Part shown: positions 1 through 7,478 of the stretch, piece by piece
Numbering within the stretch: position 1 is the first letter of the stretch
Layout of the letters: each line of letters opens with the position of its first letter
Assembly (NCBI GenBank): GCA_964398785.1
Contig: CAYNNQ010000023.1
Location: 1 to 44,363, forward strand
Length of the DNA: 44,363 nt
Direction of reading: 5' to 3'
From: CAYNNQ01 sp964398785
GTDB taxonomy: Bacteria > Desulfobacterota > Desulfovibrionia > Desulfovibrionales > Desulfonatronovibrionaceae
Made by a program: the position numbers and the translations under genes
Notes under the pieces: generated by a model
Database searches by the model: none
What the model was told of the DNA's origin: nothing
What the model saw: the letters and a program-made list of their open reading frames with translations, nothing else

Positions 1-746
1 GTTAGTTCTTTGTAGGGTTGGGCGGCCTCCAAAGGGAACCAGTCCCCTTTTATCCATACCTCGACCCATACATGGTTGCTGTCAGTGTGCTGCCAAGCGG
101 GAGTGCCCGCCATACGGGCCGGTATCCCCACTGAGCGTAAGGCTTGCACCAAGAGGATAGATGTCTCTTCACAGCGCCCCACCCCTCTTTTTATTGTTGT
201 TAAAGGGCCTTGGTCCCAACGGGAAGTGGTCTGGAAGGAGGTCTTGCGCAGACACCAGCGGTTTATCCAGGTTACCGCCTGCTGCATGGTGCAGTTGGAC
301 ACCAGAGGGGAAAGTTCAGTGAAAAGACGTTTTCTGCAGGGCTGATAAGGTTCGTGGGCCACCCGATGCGGGAGCACGAAATGGCGGAATATGGTCTGTG
401 GTACACTAGGGCCCCAGGGAAGGGTCTTTCGGGCCAGACGGGCGTAGTCGAGGATTTTTTTTAAGTCTTTCGCGTGCATAGATGCCCGGTCCGCCGGAGG
501 GAGATTGCTTACTAAAAAACGGGCATCCTCGGCCTTAACCGAGCCCGGTCTATAGAAATCCAAGAAATTTTTTAATTGTTTCCTGTTGGCTCCTGCAGTC
601 TCAAGAGTAGAGATCAATCTGGAAGGCTTTTTGTTTTCAGGGGAGGGCGAAGAGTCTGGATCGTTTTTAAAAATGCATCCGGACAAAAAAAGAGAAGCAA
701 GCAAAAATATAGAAAAGGCGCAATGTTGCGCACAATTGGACTTCAT
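1..746 (-). CDS. Transglutaminase-like lipoprotein (partial, 3' end off window)
   Basis: Reading the minus strand from an ATG at 746 gives an open frame of 248 codons to the window edge with no stop. Residues 1-25 form a lipoprotein signal, with a hydrophobic run ending in the lipobox LFLSGC. The distal part carries a transglutaminase-core pattern: GRCEE with the likely nucleophilic Cys, then VGIPARMAG, then NHVWVEVW with the His, then PLEAAQP, where Glu stands in the usual Asp position. This suggests a periplasmic or outer-membrane-anchored cysteine peptidase or amidase-like enzyme; its substrate is unknown. A purine-rich stretch (CAGGGA) lies just before the start, at unusually short spacing. 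An ATG 28 bases further upstream meets a stop after seven codons. Family is fairly sure, function is not. Confidence 0.8.
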   Translation of the reverse strand, partial: MKSNCAQHCAFSIFLLASLFLSGCIFKNDPDSSPSPENKKPSRLISTLETAGANRKQLKNFLDFYRPGSVKAEDARFLVSNLPPADRASMHAKDLKKILDYARLARKTLPWGPSVPQTIFRHFVLPHRVAHEPYQPCRKRLFTELSPLVSNCTMQQAVTWINRWCLRKTSFQTTSRWDQGPLTTIKRGVGRCEETSILLVQALRSVGIPARMAGTPAWQHTDSNHVWVEVWIKGDWFPLEAAQPYKEL

Positions 747-1096
747 TCCCTGTGTCAAGAGCCCGCCTTTTTTTTCATGTTTGGGGAAAAAAATGGTACC
801 CAATTTTATCATTTTTATTTCACCTCGGATTTAAGCATTGTAAATCTTCTCAGTTCGCCAGGCGGATGAGCCAGATTTTTATTTGTTTTCGGATAGCCGG
901 GATGGTTGCAATTTGCGTTTTTACTCAAGCGAACTTACTCTTGCCCTTTGGACAAGTATAAATTGCTGCTCTGCCGAAGGGAAAAGAGCAGGCAAAAAAG
1001 CTCCACAGTTCGGGACAGAGAGAAAGGAAATTAATGGGCAGTCTCTTTTTTTGTCAATCGTCCCATAATCGATAGAAGAAAGGCTAGGAGGCTTGT
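747..1096. other. Intergenic region, no gene seen
   Basis: AT-rich spacer between the divergent transglutaminase-like gene and the EFR1 ferredoxin gene. It must hold the promoters of both, but I see no hexamer pair good enough to call. Short open frames here lack ribosome sites and protein-like composition. No tRNA or riboswitch-like fold was recognised. Confidence 0.5.
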
Positions 1097-1909
1097 ATGG
1101 AATTTGAGGGTGTCGAATTGGTATATTTTTCCCCTACCCGGACTACAAAAACTATTTTGGAGGGGATAGCTTCATCTTTGTGTTCTGGGGAAGTCAAACA
1201 TGTGGATCTGACTTATACTTCCTTGGGAGATTTCTCCGGAGATAAGGTAAGAAACAAGTTGATTTTAGTGGGAACCCCGGTCTACGGCGGACGGGTTCCC
1301 CCCTTGGCAGTTCAGAGGCTGAAGGAGATCAGGGGTAATGATTCTGCTGCTGTGCCTGTAGTCGTTTATGGCAATCGGGCTTATGAGGATGCTTTAAGGG
1401 AATTAAAAGATACGCTAATAAAGTTGGGTTTCTTCCCTATTGCCGGTGCAGCTTTTATTGGCGAACATTCCTTTTCTCGCAGAGAACGGCCTTTAGCTCA
1501 AGGGCGTCCTGATGCGCAGGACATGCACAAGGCCAGCGAGTTTGGCGTACAGGTGCGGGAGAAAATCCGCACGATTACCTCCTTAAAGGAAATGGCCGAT
1601 TTAGTCGTTCCCGGCAACTATCCGTATAAGGAGCCCAAAATACATGAATCTTCTCCGGAGACTGACACAAAGAGTTGTACACTTTGCGGACTTTGTGCGG
1701 AAATATGTCCCTCGTTAGCAATAAGTGTAGAGGATCAGGTGCTTACAGACCCGACAAGATGTATTCTGTGCAATGCTTGTGTTAAGCAGTGTCCGGAAAA
1801 GGCACGGTATTTTTCTGAAGGTCCGGTGGTAAATATTGCCCAGAAACTTTATGCGGAGTGCAAAGATAGGAAAGAACCAGAAATGTTTTTAGGTTGGGAA
1901 CATGAGTAA
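1097..1909 (+). CDS. EFR1-family ferredoxin (flavodoxin-like fold plus 2x[4Fe-4S])
   Basis: 270 residues. The N-terminal ~160 residues look like a flavodoxin fold: a beta strand, then FSPTRTTKTI in the position of the FMN phosphate loop, then VGTPVYGGRVPP and a VVVYGNRAYEDAL strand-loop. The C-terminal third is a bacterial 2[4Fe-4S] ferredoxin with cysteine clusters CTLCGLCAEICP and CILCNACVKQCP. Such EFR1 proteins are probable cytoplasmic electron carriers; the partner is not known. A strong ribosome site (TAGGAGG, 1086-1092) precedes the ATG. The 3' end overlaps the J-domain gene by 8 bases, so the two are probably co-translated. Confidence 0.85.
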   Translation: MEFEGVELVYFSPTRTTKTILEGIASSLCSGEVKHVDLTYTSLGDFSGDKVRNKLILVGTPVYGGRVPPLAVQRLKEIRGNDSAAVPVVVYGNRAYEDALRELKDTLIKLGFFPIAGAAFIGEHSFSRRERPLAQGRPDAQDMHKASEFGVQVREKIRTITSLKEMADLVVPGNYPYKEPKIHESSPETDTKSCTLCGLCAEICPSLAISVEDQVLTDPTRCILCNACVKQCPEKARYFSEGPVVNIAQKLYAECKDRKEPEMFLGWEHE

Positions 1910-2216
1910 ATATGAGGAAATAACCGCGGCCAGGAAGCTTTTGGAGCTTCCGGAGAGGGCCAGTATGCAGGAGATCAAATCCAATTATAAAAGGCTCATT
2001 TCCAGATGGCATCCGGATAGCTGTCAGGAAGATTTGCAAGAGTGTACCCAAATGACCCGGAAGCTGAATGCGGCATACAATATTATCCTAGATTATTGTG
2101 CCAACTATAGGTATTCATTTTCCGAGAAGGAAATTCAAAATTATCTATCCACGGAAGAGTGGTGGATGGAACGTTTCGGAGATGATCCTGTCTGGGGCGG
2201 GAGGGGAAAGGAATAA
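1902..2216 (+). CDS. Small J-domain protein
   Basis: 104 residues. Residues ~7-65 form a J domain: helix I with ARKLLELPERASMQEIK, helix II with SNYKRLISRW, the invariant HPD loop (WHPDSC), and helix III with MTRKLNAAYNIILDY. It lacks the Gly/Phe, zinc-finger and substrate-binding parts of DnaJ. It would therefore act only as a DnaK (Hsp70) ATPase stimulator or as a scaffold. The C-terminal ~35 residues are charged and aromatic with no recognised domain. It overlaps the upstream EFR1 ferredoxin gene by 8 bases, hinting at a shared role such as iron-sulfur or redox protein assembly; that role is inference. Confidence 0.85.
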   Translation: MSKYEEITAARKLLELPERASMQEIKSNYKRLISRWHPDSCQEDLQECTQMTRKLNAAYNIILDYCANYRYSFSEKEIQNYLSTEEWWMERFGDDPVWGGRGKE

Positions 2217-2320
2217 AAATAAATGTCCTGCTTCGAATATGTTTGGCTTACTCTCTCGATGCTTCCCTTTTTCAGAGAGGTGATTGATTCCTTTGTCTTC
2301 CGGACTTTCCTGGATATGGG

Positions 2321-2349
2321 TTGAATAAAGGCGATTTTCCCGATATAAT
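2321..2349 (+). promoter_or_regulatory. Sigma-70 promoter of fdhD-mobA
   Basis: TTGAAT at 2321-2326, a 17-base spacer and a perfect TATAAT at 2344-2349. This predicts transcription starting near 2356, about 90 bases before the fdhD start. Confidence 0.7.
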
Positions 2350-2370
2350 AATTTGAGCCTATTAGGCACC

Positions 2371-2399
2371 AAACAGAATATTTGTTAACTCTGTTTTTT
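2371..2399 (+). terminator. Hairpin with T-run in the fdhD leader (possible attenuator)
   Basis: AAACAGA (2371-2377) pairs with TCTGTTT (2390-2396) around a 12-base loop, and a run of six T ends at 2399. It lies downstream of the fdhD promoter start, so it would sit in the fdhD leader as an attenuator, as well as possibly ending upstream transcripts. The stem is short and AT-rich, so this is weak. Confidence 0.35.
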
Positions 2400-2445
2400 A
2401 CTCTGGTTATAAACTGTTGATATGTCCGGGGGTGAAAAGTTCCTG

Positions 2446-3138
2446 ATGTCTGCGATTACCTCAACCGCTTGCTATTTGTACAAGAATGATTCTTTTTCCC
2501 GTTTTCGGGACAAAGTGGCCCGGGAAGAACAGGTTACTGTTTATTGGCCGGGAGTGGAGCCAGTGTATTTGTGGACTTCCCCGCTAAATCTGGAGGAATT
2601 TGTTCTGGGCCACTGTACTGTTGAGCTTTGTACTCCGGGAATTAGGCCGATTCTCGAGCGCCGCGAGGGGAAGATCTTTTATTTGCGCCCCGTTCCCTGG
2701 CCGGTTCTTGGGGATTTTGATCCGGAAATGGTTGATCCGGAATTGTTATTGGAGTGTATGCACCGTTTTATTCGGGAGTCCGGCAAATGGGAAGAAACCG
2801 GATGCTTTCACCGTGCTGCCGCTGTCGATGCTCAGGGCTCTCAGTTGCGGATGGCTGAGGATGTGAGCCGCCATGGATGCATTGATCGCATAAGCGGTTG
2901 GGCCCTTTCCCGGCAGGAAGATCTCTCTTCTGATTTATTGTTTATTTCTTCCAGGGCGACAGCCTCCTTGCTGCGTAAGGCCCGATTGGCCGGTTTCAAG
3001 GTTGTCGCCTGCAGGGCCGCAGTGACTACCGCGGCAATTGAACTAGCCCAACAGGAGGAGATAACCCTGATTGGATTCTTGCGCGATCATAGATTGACTG
3101 TTTTCTCCGACCCCATGCACAGGATACGCCATGCCTGA
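2446..3138 (+). CDS. fdhD: FdhD-like formate dehydrogenase sulfurtransferase, atypical
   Basis: 230 residues from the ATG at 2446, which has GGGGGTGA about 11 bases upstream; the ATG at 2422 has no ribosome site. FdhD passes sulfur from a cysteine desulfurase to the Mo/W-bis-MGD cofactor of formate dehydrogenase. Family motifs seen: TSPLNLEEFVLGH, ETGCFHRAA, EDVSRHGCIDRISGWAL, SSRATASLLRKARLAGFKVV, CRAAVTTAAIELAQ and LIGFLRDHRLTVFSDP. The usual CxxC loop that precedes the TGxxH motif (Cys121/Cys124 in E. coli) is not visible: the stretch between LRPVPWP and ETGCFH has one Cys (LLECMH), plus one inside the motif. It overlaps mobA by 8 bases, which fits molybdenum cofactor maturation. Confidence 0.8.
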   Translation: MSAITSTACYLYKNDSFSRFRDKVAREEQVTVYWPGVEPVYLWTSPLNLEEFVLGHCTVELCTPGIRPILERREGKIFYLRPVPWPVLGDFDPEMVDPELLLECMHRFIRESGKWEETGCFHRAAAVDAQGSQLRMAEDVSRHGCIDRISGWALSRQEDLSSDLLFISSRATASLLRKARLAGFKVVACRAAVTTAAIELAQQEEITLIGFLRDHRLTVFSDPMHRIRHA

Positions 3139-3739
3139 AGAAAAACCATTTGCTCTTCTTTTGGCCGGAGGTAAAAGCAAAAGACTGGGGAGAGACAAAA
3201 GGTTTTTGCAGATAGGGGAAAATGATCTTTTCGGACACAGTATCCGCATTCTGCAACGATGTGGTCTGCAAGTGATTGTTTCCGGCTGTGATCCGGCGAT
3301 GCACGGAATAGATGTGCCGTGGTTCCCGGATGAAAAGCCGGGTTTGGGGCCGATGGGGGGGATACTTACAGCATTGCACCAATTAAATTCACCCTTGTTG
3401 GCTTTTTCCTGTGATATGCCTTGTATGACTCCGGAGATGCTTATCCGGATGCTTACAGCGCGCAATAAAAGAGGGACTGATGTGTGTATGACTACCTTTC
3501 GCCAAGAACAAACCGGCCATATCGAGGCCCTTGTCGCGGTCTACGAGACCTCCACTCTGCCCTTGCTGGAAGAGTCTGCGGCGCGGGGAGACTATAAATT
3601 GAGCCGAGCAGTGCCGCCGGAGTACCGGTTGCATATAGATTACGATCTCCACTCCCAAGGGAGTTATTTCGTAAACATAAATTACCCGGAAGATGTACAG
3701 ATGATGCACAAATGCTGGGAAGATTTAGAGTTGGGGTGA
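3131..3739 (+). CDS. mobA: Molybdenum cofactor guanylyltransferase
   Basis: 202 residues, near the usual MobA length. MobA adds GMP to Mo-molybdopterin to make the guanine dinucleotide cofactor needed by formate dehydrogenase and other DMSO-reductase-family enzymes. Motifs: the N-terminal nucleotide loop LLAGGKSKRLGRDK, then DEKPGLGPMGGI, FSCDMPCMTPE with the metal-binding Asp, and FVNINYPED near the end. It begins inside the 3' end of fdhD (8-base overlap), so both are made from the promoter at 2321. The pairing implies a nearby or unlinked formate dehydrogenase, which is not in this window. Confidence 0.92.
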   Translation: MPEEKPFALLLAGGKSKRLGRDKRFLQIGENDLFGHSIRILQRCGLQVIVSGCDPAMHGIDVPWFPDEKPGLGPMGGILTALHQLNSPLLAFSCDMPCMTPEMLIRMLTARNKRGTDVCMTTFRQEQTGHIEALVAVYETSTLPLLEESAARGDYKLSRAVPPEYRLHIDYDLHSQGSYFVNINYPEDVQMMHKCWEDLELG

Positions 3740-3832
3740 TTGAAAGGTGACCGCAAAACAAGAAATTGCCGGGCGTAGAACCGTGTTCCTTATAACCATT
3801 TTCAGAATGATAAATTTCCGGAATTTTAAATA

Positions 3833-4648
3833 ATGCAGCCTAGACTCTTGCACATTTTCCGCAATACCCCCCTGGGCAGGGAGACCCTGCTGCAGTCCAT
3901 CTACTTCTGTAAAACCACGGGCCAGAAATTGGTTATCTATATTCCCACCGCAAAGCGGTTTATGCTATATTTATGCAATGAGGCAGTTCAGGTGGGGTTG
4001 GATTCCTCTTATCTCAATGATGGTGACACAGCTAAAAAGCACTGCCAGCGGATATTAGAAGACTGTGATTTTAATGCTGATTTTTTTGTCCCCAAGGAAT
4101 TTACCGCCTCAACTTTGCCGGATCTGCATGCGGATTACGACTATCTTTGCTGTCCCCGCGTGATAAGTGACCTTTCTAGCAAAATCGGGTTGGGACATAT
4201 TGGACCTAAAGTACGTCAGATTCTGAAACAAGCCAATTTTCCGGTATTGATCCCCAGTGCCGTGTATAAGCCGTGGAAATCGATAACTGTGTTTTTCGGT
4301 GGGTCCTATTCCGCGGGGAATGCTCTTCTTTTGGGGCAAACCCTGGCCCAAAGGGCCCAATTGCCATTTAAGATATTTACCCAGGATGAAGGTCCGGGGA
4401 AAGAAAAGTACCTGGCCATGATCCGGAATGTACTGCACAGAGGGGAATCCCCGGAATTTGAGTGGCAATATTTTTCTTCCGGGAGAATGAAAGACAATTT
4501 ATTTGAAGTTGAGCACGATACCCTGGTGGTATTGGGCACATTTGGGCATAATGTAATCAAGGAAGCTCTTTTTGGGAGTAAAATGGAGTTAATCCAAACC
4601 AACCTCCCAAACAGCCTACTCATGGTGGGAAAAAAGTGTCTCGTGTAG
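3833..4648 (+). CDS. Universal stress protein, tandem-domain
   Basis: 271 residues with two related halves of ~135 residues, the layout of double UspA proteins. The second half begins at KPWKSITVFFGGSYSAGNAL and ends with LVVLGTFGHNVIKEALFGS followed by LPNSLLMVG, which matches the Usp nucleotide-binding end (G-x2-G-x9-G-S/T) in outline. The first half ends similarly, with DYDYLCCPRVISDLSSKIGL and FPVLIPSAVYK. Cytoplasmic; what it protects or senses is unknown. The ribosome site before the ATG is weak. It stands alone behind mobA with a 93-base gap. Confidence 0.75.
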   Translation: MQPRLLHIFRNTPLGRETLLQSIYFCKTTGQKLVIYIPTAKRFMLYLCNEAVQVGLDSSYLNDGDTAKKHCQRILEDCDFNADFFVPKEFTASTLPDLHADYDYLCCPRVISDLSSKIGLGHIGPKVRQILKQANFPVLIPSAVYKPWKSITVFFGGSYSAGNALLLGQTLAQRAQLPFKIFTQDEGPGKEKYLAMIRNVLHRGESPEFEWQYFSSGRMKDNLFEVEHDTLVVLGTFGHNVIKEALFGSKMELIQTNLPNSLLMVGKKCLV

Positions 4649-4700
4649 GTCGACGGGGATAACTTTCTGCAAGGAAAGTCAAATATATATTTTGTTGAGC

Positions 4701-4729
4701 CCCAAGCCCGGAATCCTTCCGGGCTTGGG
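4701..4729. terminator. Perfect 13-bp hairpin between convergent genes
   Basis: CCCAAGCCCGGAA (4701-4713) and TTCCGGGCTTGGG (4717-4729) form a perfect stem with a 3-base loop. It lies between the end of the universal stress gene (plus) and the end of the small minus-strand gene at 4731. There is no good T-run on either side, so termination is likely but not certain. Confidence 0.6.
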
Positions 4730-4730
4730 A

Positions 4731-4967
4731 TTAAATGAATGCCGAGTGGGGACTTATGGGCCTTAGACTGGCCCTCATCTGTAACTCGTGCAGAATGAGG
4801 CGCTCATAGTCCGCAGCGGGCAACGGCTTATAGCGAGGGTTATCGTTTTCTAAGTAAGAATCGAGAAACTGGCTCTCCTCCCAAAAATCGAGGAGTTCGT
4901 CTTCTTCCAGTATTTTCAATTGTTCTTCCACGGCATAATTTTCCGAATGGGGAAAAAAGCTTCCCAT
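4731..4967 (-). CDS. Small acidic hypothetical protein
   Basis: 78 residues from the ATG at 4967, chosen because an AGGAGG lies 11 bases upstream; longer starts have none. The protein is acidic in its first half (EEQLKILEEDELLDFWEES) and ends with a helical ERLILHELQMRASLRP segment and a Ser/His tail. No signal peptide, membrane segment or known domain was recognised. It has its own well-formed promoter at 5005-5033. The 3' end abuts a perfect hairpin. It is likely a real, lineage-specific cytoplasmic protein. Confidence 0.6.
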   Translation of the reverse strand: MGSFFPHSENYAVEEQLKILEEDELLDFWEESQFLDSYLENDNPRYKPLPAADYERLILHELQMRASLRPISPHSAFI

Positions 4968-5004
4968 CAAGTTGTTTCCCTCCTTGTATCTTTCACTTTT
5001 TTTC

Positions 5005-5033
5005 ACTATAGCCCTTAAACGAGCCAAAGGCAA
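5005..5033 (-). promoter_or_regulatory. Sigma-70 promoter of the small acidic gene
   Basis: On the minus strand: TTGCCT (5033-5028), a 17-base spacer and TATAGT (5010-5005). The predicted start, near 4998, gives a ~30-base leader ahead of the ATG at 4967. Confidence 0.6.
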
Positions 5034-5188
5034 TCATTTTTTTCCGGGATCCATGGCCGAGGCTTACTTGATCCGGCATGGACGAGCTTAGCGGAAAATG
5101 AATGTGCTTGAAGAAGAAGATTTGAGTTTGCCTGCCGTAATTGCTTTTTGGGATATATAAGGTCTTTAGCGTAAAAAAGTCTAGTAAT

Positions 5189-5377
5189 TGGTTCTTATCC
5201 GGAAATTCAAAAATTTCCGGGTTTAGAAATATCACGTTTCCAATTCGGAAAGGAGATTTTTGCCTGTTTAACAGGGAAATTAAGTAATTAGGAGCGAGCG
5301 TATCTTAATGCGTGATCGAATAAGTACGAAAATTGACGCCGTTAAAATGGACAAGGGCCATTTCCGGATGGAAACCA
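5189..5377 (+). repeat. MITE-like element copy 1 (forward)
   Basis: 189-bp non-coding element, one of four in the window. The left end GTTCTTATCCGGAAAT is nearly the inverse of the right end ATTTCCGGATGGAAAC. The left terminus also folds on itself (CCGGAAATT, CAAA, AATTTCCGG at 5199-5220). The core includes ATCACGTTTCCAATTCGGAA and a palindromic CGTATCTTAATGCG. It carries no ORF of its own. It ends 1 base from the trpB stop codon. Flanks are AATTG...CAATT rather than the TA...TA of the other copies. Confidence 0.85.
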
Positions 5378-5378
5378 A

Positions 5379-6587
5379 TTAAAGTTTTATTTTCCCGGAA
5401 CGGACAAGTTCTTCTATTTCCGAAACATCTTTGTCCCCTCGTCCGGACAGGTTGACCACTATCAGTTTATCCTTGCTTGTTTTCCTGGCTGTTTTTTCTG
5501 CTTCAGCCAAGGCATGGGCGCTTTCCAAGGCAGGTATGATACCTTCGCACCGGGAGAGTGAAAAAAAGGCTTCCACGGCTTCTTGGTCTGTAGCTGTAAC
5601 ATATTCACTTCTTTCGGCATCCTTGAGATAACTGTGTTCCGGGCCAACGCTGGGATAATCCAGTCCGGCGGATATTGAATACACCTGGGCCGCTTCTCCG
5701 TTTTCGTCCTGGAGCATGTAAGAGTTGAATCCGTGCATGATGCCCGGTTTGCCTTTGCAAAGAGTGGCCGCGTGATCGCCTGTCTTGTTTAGGCCGCGTC
5801 CCGCGGGTTCCACTCCCACAAGGCGTACATCCGGATCGTCTATAAAGCCGTGGAAGAATCCTATGGCATTGGAACCTCCACCCACACAGGCCAAAGCATG
5901 GTCCGGCAGTCTGTTTTCCAATTCCAGTATCTGCTCTCGGGTTTCTCTCCCGATTACGGACTGGAAATGGCGGACCATAATGGGATAGGGATGCGGTCCC
6001 ACAGCCGATCCCAAGAGGTAAAAGGAATTATCCGCGTCTTGCACCCAGGCGTTGATGGCTTCGTCTACCGCTTCCTTAAGGGTCCTTTGTCCGGATTTGG
6101 CCGGGACCACTTCCGCTCCGAGCATTTCTATGCGAAAAGCGTTTAATTGTTGTCTGCGGATGTCCTCCTCGCCCATAAATATGCGACATTCCATTCCCAT
6201 GCGTGCGGCGGTAGCGGCTGTGGCTACTCCGTGCTGTCCCGCCCCTGTTTCGGCTATTATCTTTTTTTTACCCATTTTTTGGGCCAGCAAGGTTTGGCCC
6301 AAAGTATTGTTAACTTTGTGCGCACCTAAATGATTGAGGTCTTCCCGTTTCAGATATATATTTGCGCCTCCCAGCTTGGCACTCAGATTGGCGCAGTGAT
6401 ACAAAGGGGTAGGACGCCCGCTATAGTGGCGGAGGCAATAAAGAAATTCTTTGTTGAATTGGGGATCGTCTTTATACTTCTCGAACGCTGCAGAGAGCTC
6501 ATCTAGGATACTCTGCAAAGTCTCGGGAATAAATTGTCCCCCGTAGTCCCCAAAAAAACCCCGGGCGTCTGGAAGATTGTTTGCCAT
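5379..6587 (-). CDS. trpB: Tryptophan synthase beta chain
   Basis: 402 residues, the usual TrpB1 length. It condenses indole with serine to form tryptophan, using PLP. Motifs: the N-terminal GDYGGQFIPE, the PLP lysine in HLGAHKVNNTLGQ, the substrate loop AETGAGQHGVATA, the PLP phosphate loop CVGGGSNAIG, and the C-terminal LSGRGDKD. A ribosome site (GGGAGGAAAAA) directly precedes the ATG. There is no trpA or other trp gene beside it, so it is either a solitary trpB or split from its operon. Expression is probably set by the attenuator just upstream (leader peptide 6752-6687, terminator 6659-6624). A MITE copy lies directly beyond the stop codon. Confidence 0.96.
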   Translation of the reverse strand: MANNLPDARGFFGDYGGQFIPETLQSILDELSAAFEKYKDDPQFNKEFLYCLRHYSGRPTPLYHCANLSAKLGGANIYLKREDLNHLGAHKVNNTLGQTLLAQKMGKKKIIAETGAGQHGVATAATAARMGMECRIFMGEEDIRRQQLNAFRIEMLGAEVVPAKSGQRTLKEAVDEAINAWVQDADNSFYLLGSAVGPHPYPIMVRHFQSVIGRETREQILELENRLPDHALACVGGGSNAIGFFHGFIDDPDVRLVGVEPAGRGLNKTGDHAATLCKGKPGIMHGFNSYMLQDENGEAAQVYSISAGLDYPSVGPEHSYLKDAERSEYVTATDQEAVEAFFSLSRCEGIIPALESAHALAEAEKTARKTSKDKLIVVNLSGRGDKDVSEIEELVRSGKIKL

Positions 6588-6623
6588 TTTTTCCTCCCAA
6601 GGGCGATGTGGCGGCCGCGGACG

Positions 6624-6659
6624 AAAAAAACCGCGACCGTATTATCCACGCCGCGGTTT
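6624..6659 (-). terminator. trp attenuator terminator
   Basis: On the minus strand AAACCGCG (6659-6652) pairs with CGCGGTTT (6635-6628) and the transcript runs into seven U (T-run 6630-6624). The competing antiterminator is visible: GCCGCGG overlapping the end of the leader peptide (about 6697-6691) is the perfect complement of CCGCGGC at 6656-6650, which contains part of the terminator's first arm. It lies between the leader peptide and trpB, about 36 bases before the trpB start. Confidence 0.8.
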
Positions 6660-6686
6660 ATTAGAATTTAATGCTGGAAGTAAGGG

Positions 6687-6752
6687 TTATCCGCGGCCCA
6701 AATGTAAGGACCGCCACCACCATGTATTACATATAGTTGTTGTTATCCGCAT
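6687..6752 (-). CDS. trpL: trp leader peptide (attenuator, three Trp codons)
   Basis: A 21-codon frame from the ATG at 6752 to TAA at 6687. It begins MRITTTICNT, continues with three consecutive tryptophan codons (TGGTGGTGG, 6722-6714) and ends RSLHLGRG. Placed directly ahead of an antiterminator/terminator pair and trpB, it fits classic ribosome-stalling attenuation: scarce charged tRNA-Trp would stall the ribosome at WWW and favour the antiterminator. No Shine-Dalgarno site is visible. The promoter predicts transcription starting within a few bases of the ATG, so the message may be leaderless. Confidence 0.8.
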   Translation of the reverse strand: MRITTTICNTWWWRSLHLGRG

Positions 6753-6759
6753 ATAAAAT

Positions 6760-6788
6760 ATTTTGCTTTTTTGGGGATTAAATGTCAA
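6760..6788 (-). promoter_or_regulatory. Promoter of trpL-trpB
   Basis: Minus strand: a perfect TTGACA (6788-6783), a 17-base spacer and CAAAAT (6765-6760) as a moderate -10. Only 7 bases separate the -10 from the leader-peptide ATG, so the start of transcription would nearly coincide with the start codon. Confidence 0.6.
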
Positions 6789-6883
6789 TAAAATAAATGC
6801 AACTTACTCTCTTTGAACTTGAGGCATACTCAGGCAGACCAAAAAGGAGAGGGGGGAGGGTGGGAGCCCCGGTTGGCCAGAGT

Positions 6884-7156
6884 TTAGACCATTTTGCTGA
6901 TTGAGTTTCCCTTTCCGGACATACCCGAAGACAGCACACTGGTCTGGAAATCGAAGCCGGAATCCATTTTTCCGGAATCGCCGGCCTGATTGGCGTTACT
7001 ATTCATGGTTTCAAGGGTCTTGCTGACAACCTGGTCTCCAAATGACCCGTTGTCACTTGATTGTTTTGTAGCATTGTTAGCCACTTGGTTACCAAAGGAA
7101 GCATTATTACGTGTCTGTCCCATCATGGATGCGTTGACACTTGCTTGTATTTGCAT
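6884..7156 (-). CDS. Small sigma-28-controlled protein, probably motility-linked
   Basis: 90 residues from the ATG at 7156, placed by a strong GGGGAGGAG ribosome site; the longer frame is ignored. Rich in Ser, Asn, Gly and Gln and free of Cys, Trp, Pro and Tyr. A short unit is repeated: NNASFGNQVANN and then DNGSFGDQVVSK. The middle (VVSKTLETMNSN) may form a helix. No signal or membrane segment. I recognise no named family; the overall look recalls small putative motility proteins. The strongest clue to its role is the near-consensus FliA promoter 47 bases upstream, which suggests late flagellar expression. Confidence 0.65.
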   Translation of the reverse strand: MQIQASVNASMMGQTRNNASFGNQVANNATKQSSDNGSFGDQVVSKTLETMNSNANQAGDSGKMDSGFDFQTSVLSSGMSGKGNSISKMV

Positions 7157-7203
7157 ATTTCTCCTCCCCTTTAAAGCCAACCGGGACATCTCACCTTATA
7201 CCT

Positions 7204-7230
7204 TTATCGGCCAATTTTCTCCGGACTTAA
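7204..7230 (-). promoter_or_regulatory. Sigma-28 (FliA) promoter
   Basis: Minus strand: TTAAGTCC (7230-7223), an 11-base spacer and GCCGATAA (7211-7204). The FliA consensus is TAAAGTTT-N11-GCCGATAA; the -10 is perfect and the spacing exact. No other flagellar gene is in the window. The rest of the 7231-7478 spacer shows nothing I can name. Confidence 0.8.
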
Positions 7231-7478
7231 CCCTTTGGTAGATTTTTTTTGCCCTTGATTTCAGATGTGGACTTCATCTCCCTGGTCCTTTTGGAAATTT
7301 TTAACGGCAGGCTCGTAAGTCCCCCCCCATTTGGCAGGGAGTTGAAAACCCCAAGCCGAAATTTTGGCCTCAAAAAAATCTGGCGGAGAAAATCCATATC
7401 AAACGTCGAGGAACCTAAAAAATACTAAAAATTCCACACGCTGTCTCCGAGAGCCTTCGAGCATAATTTCCCATTCCT

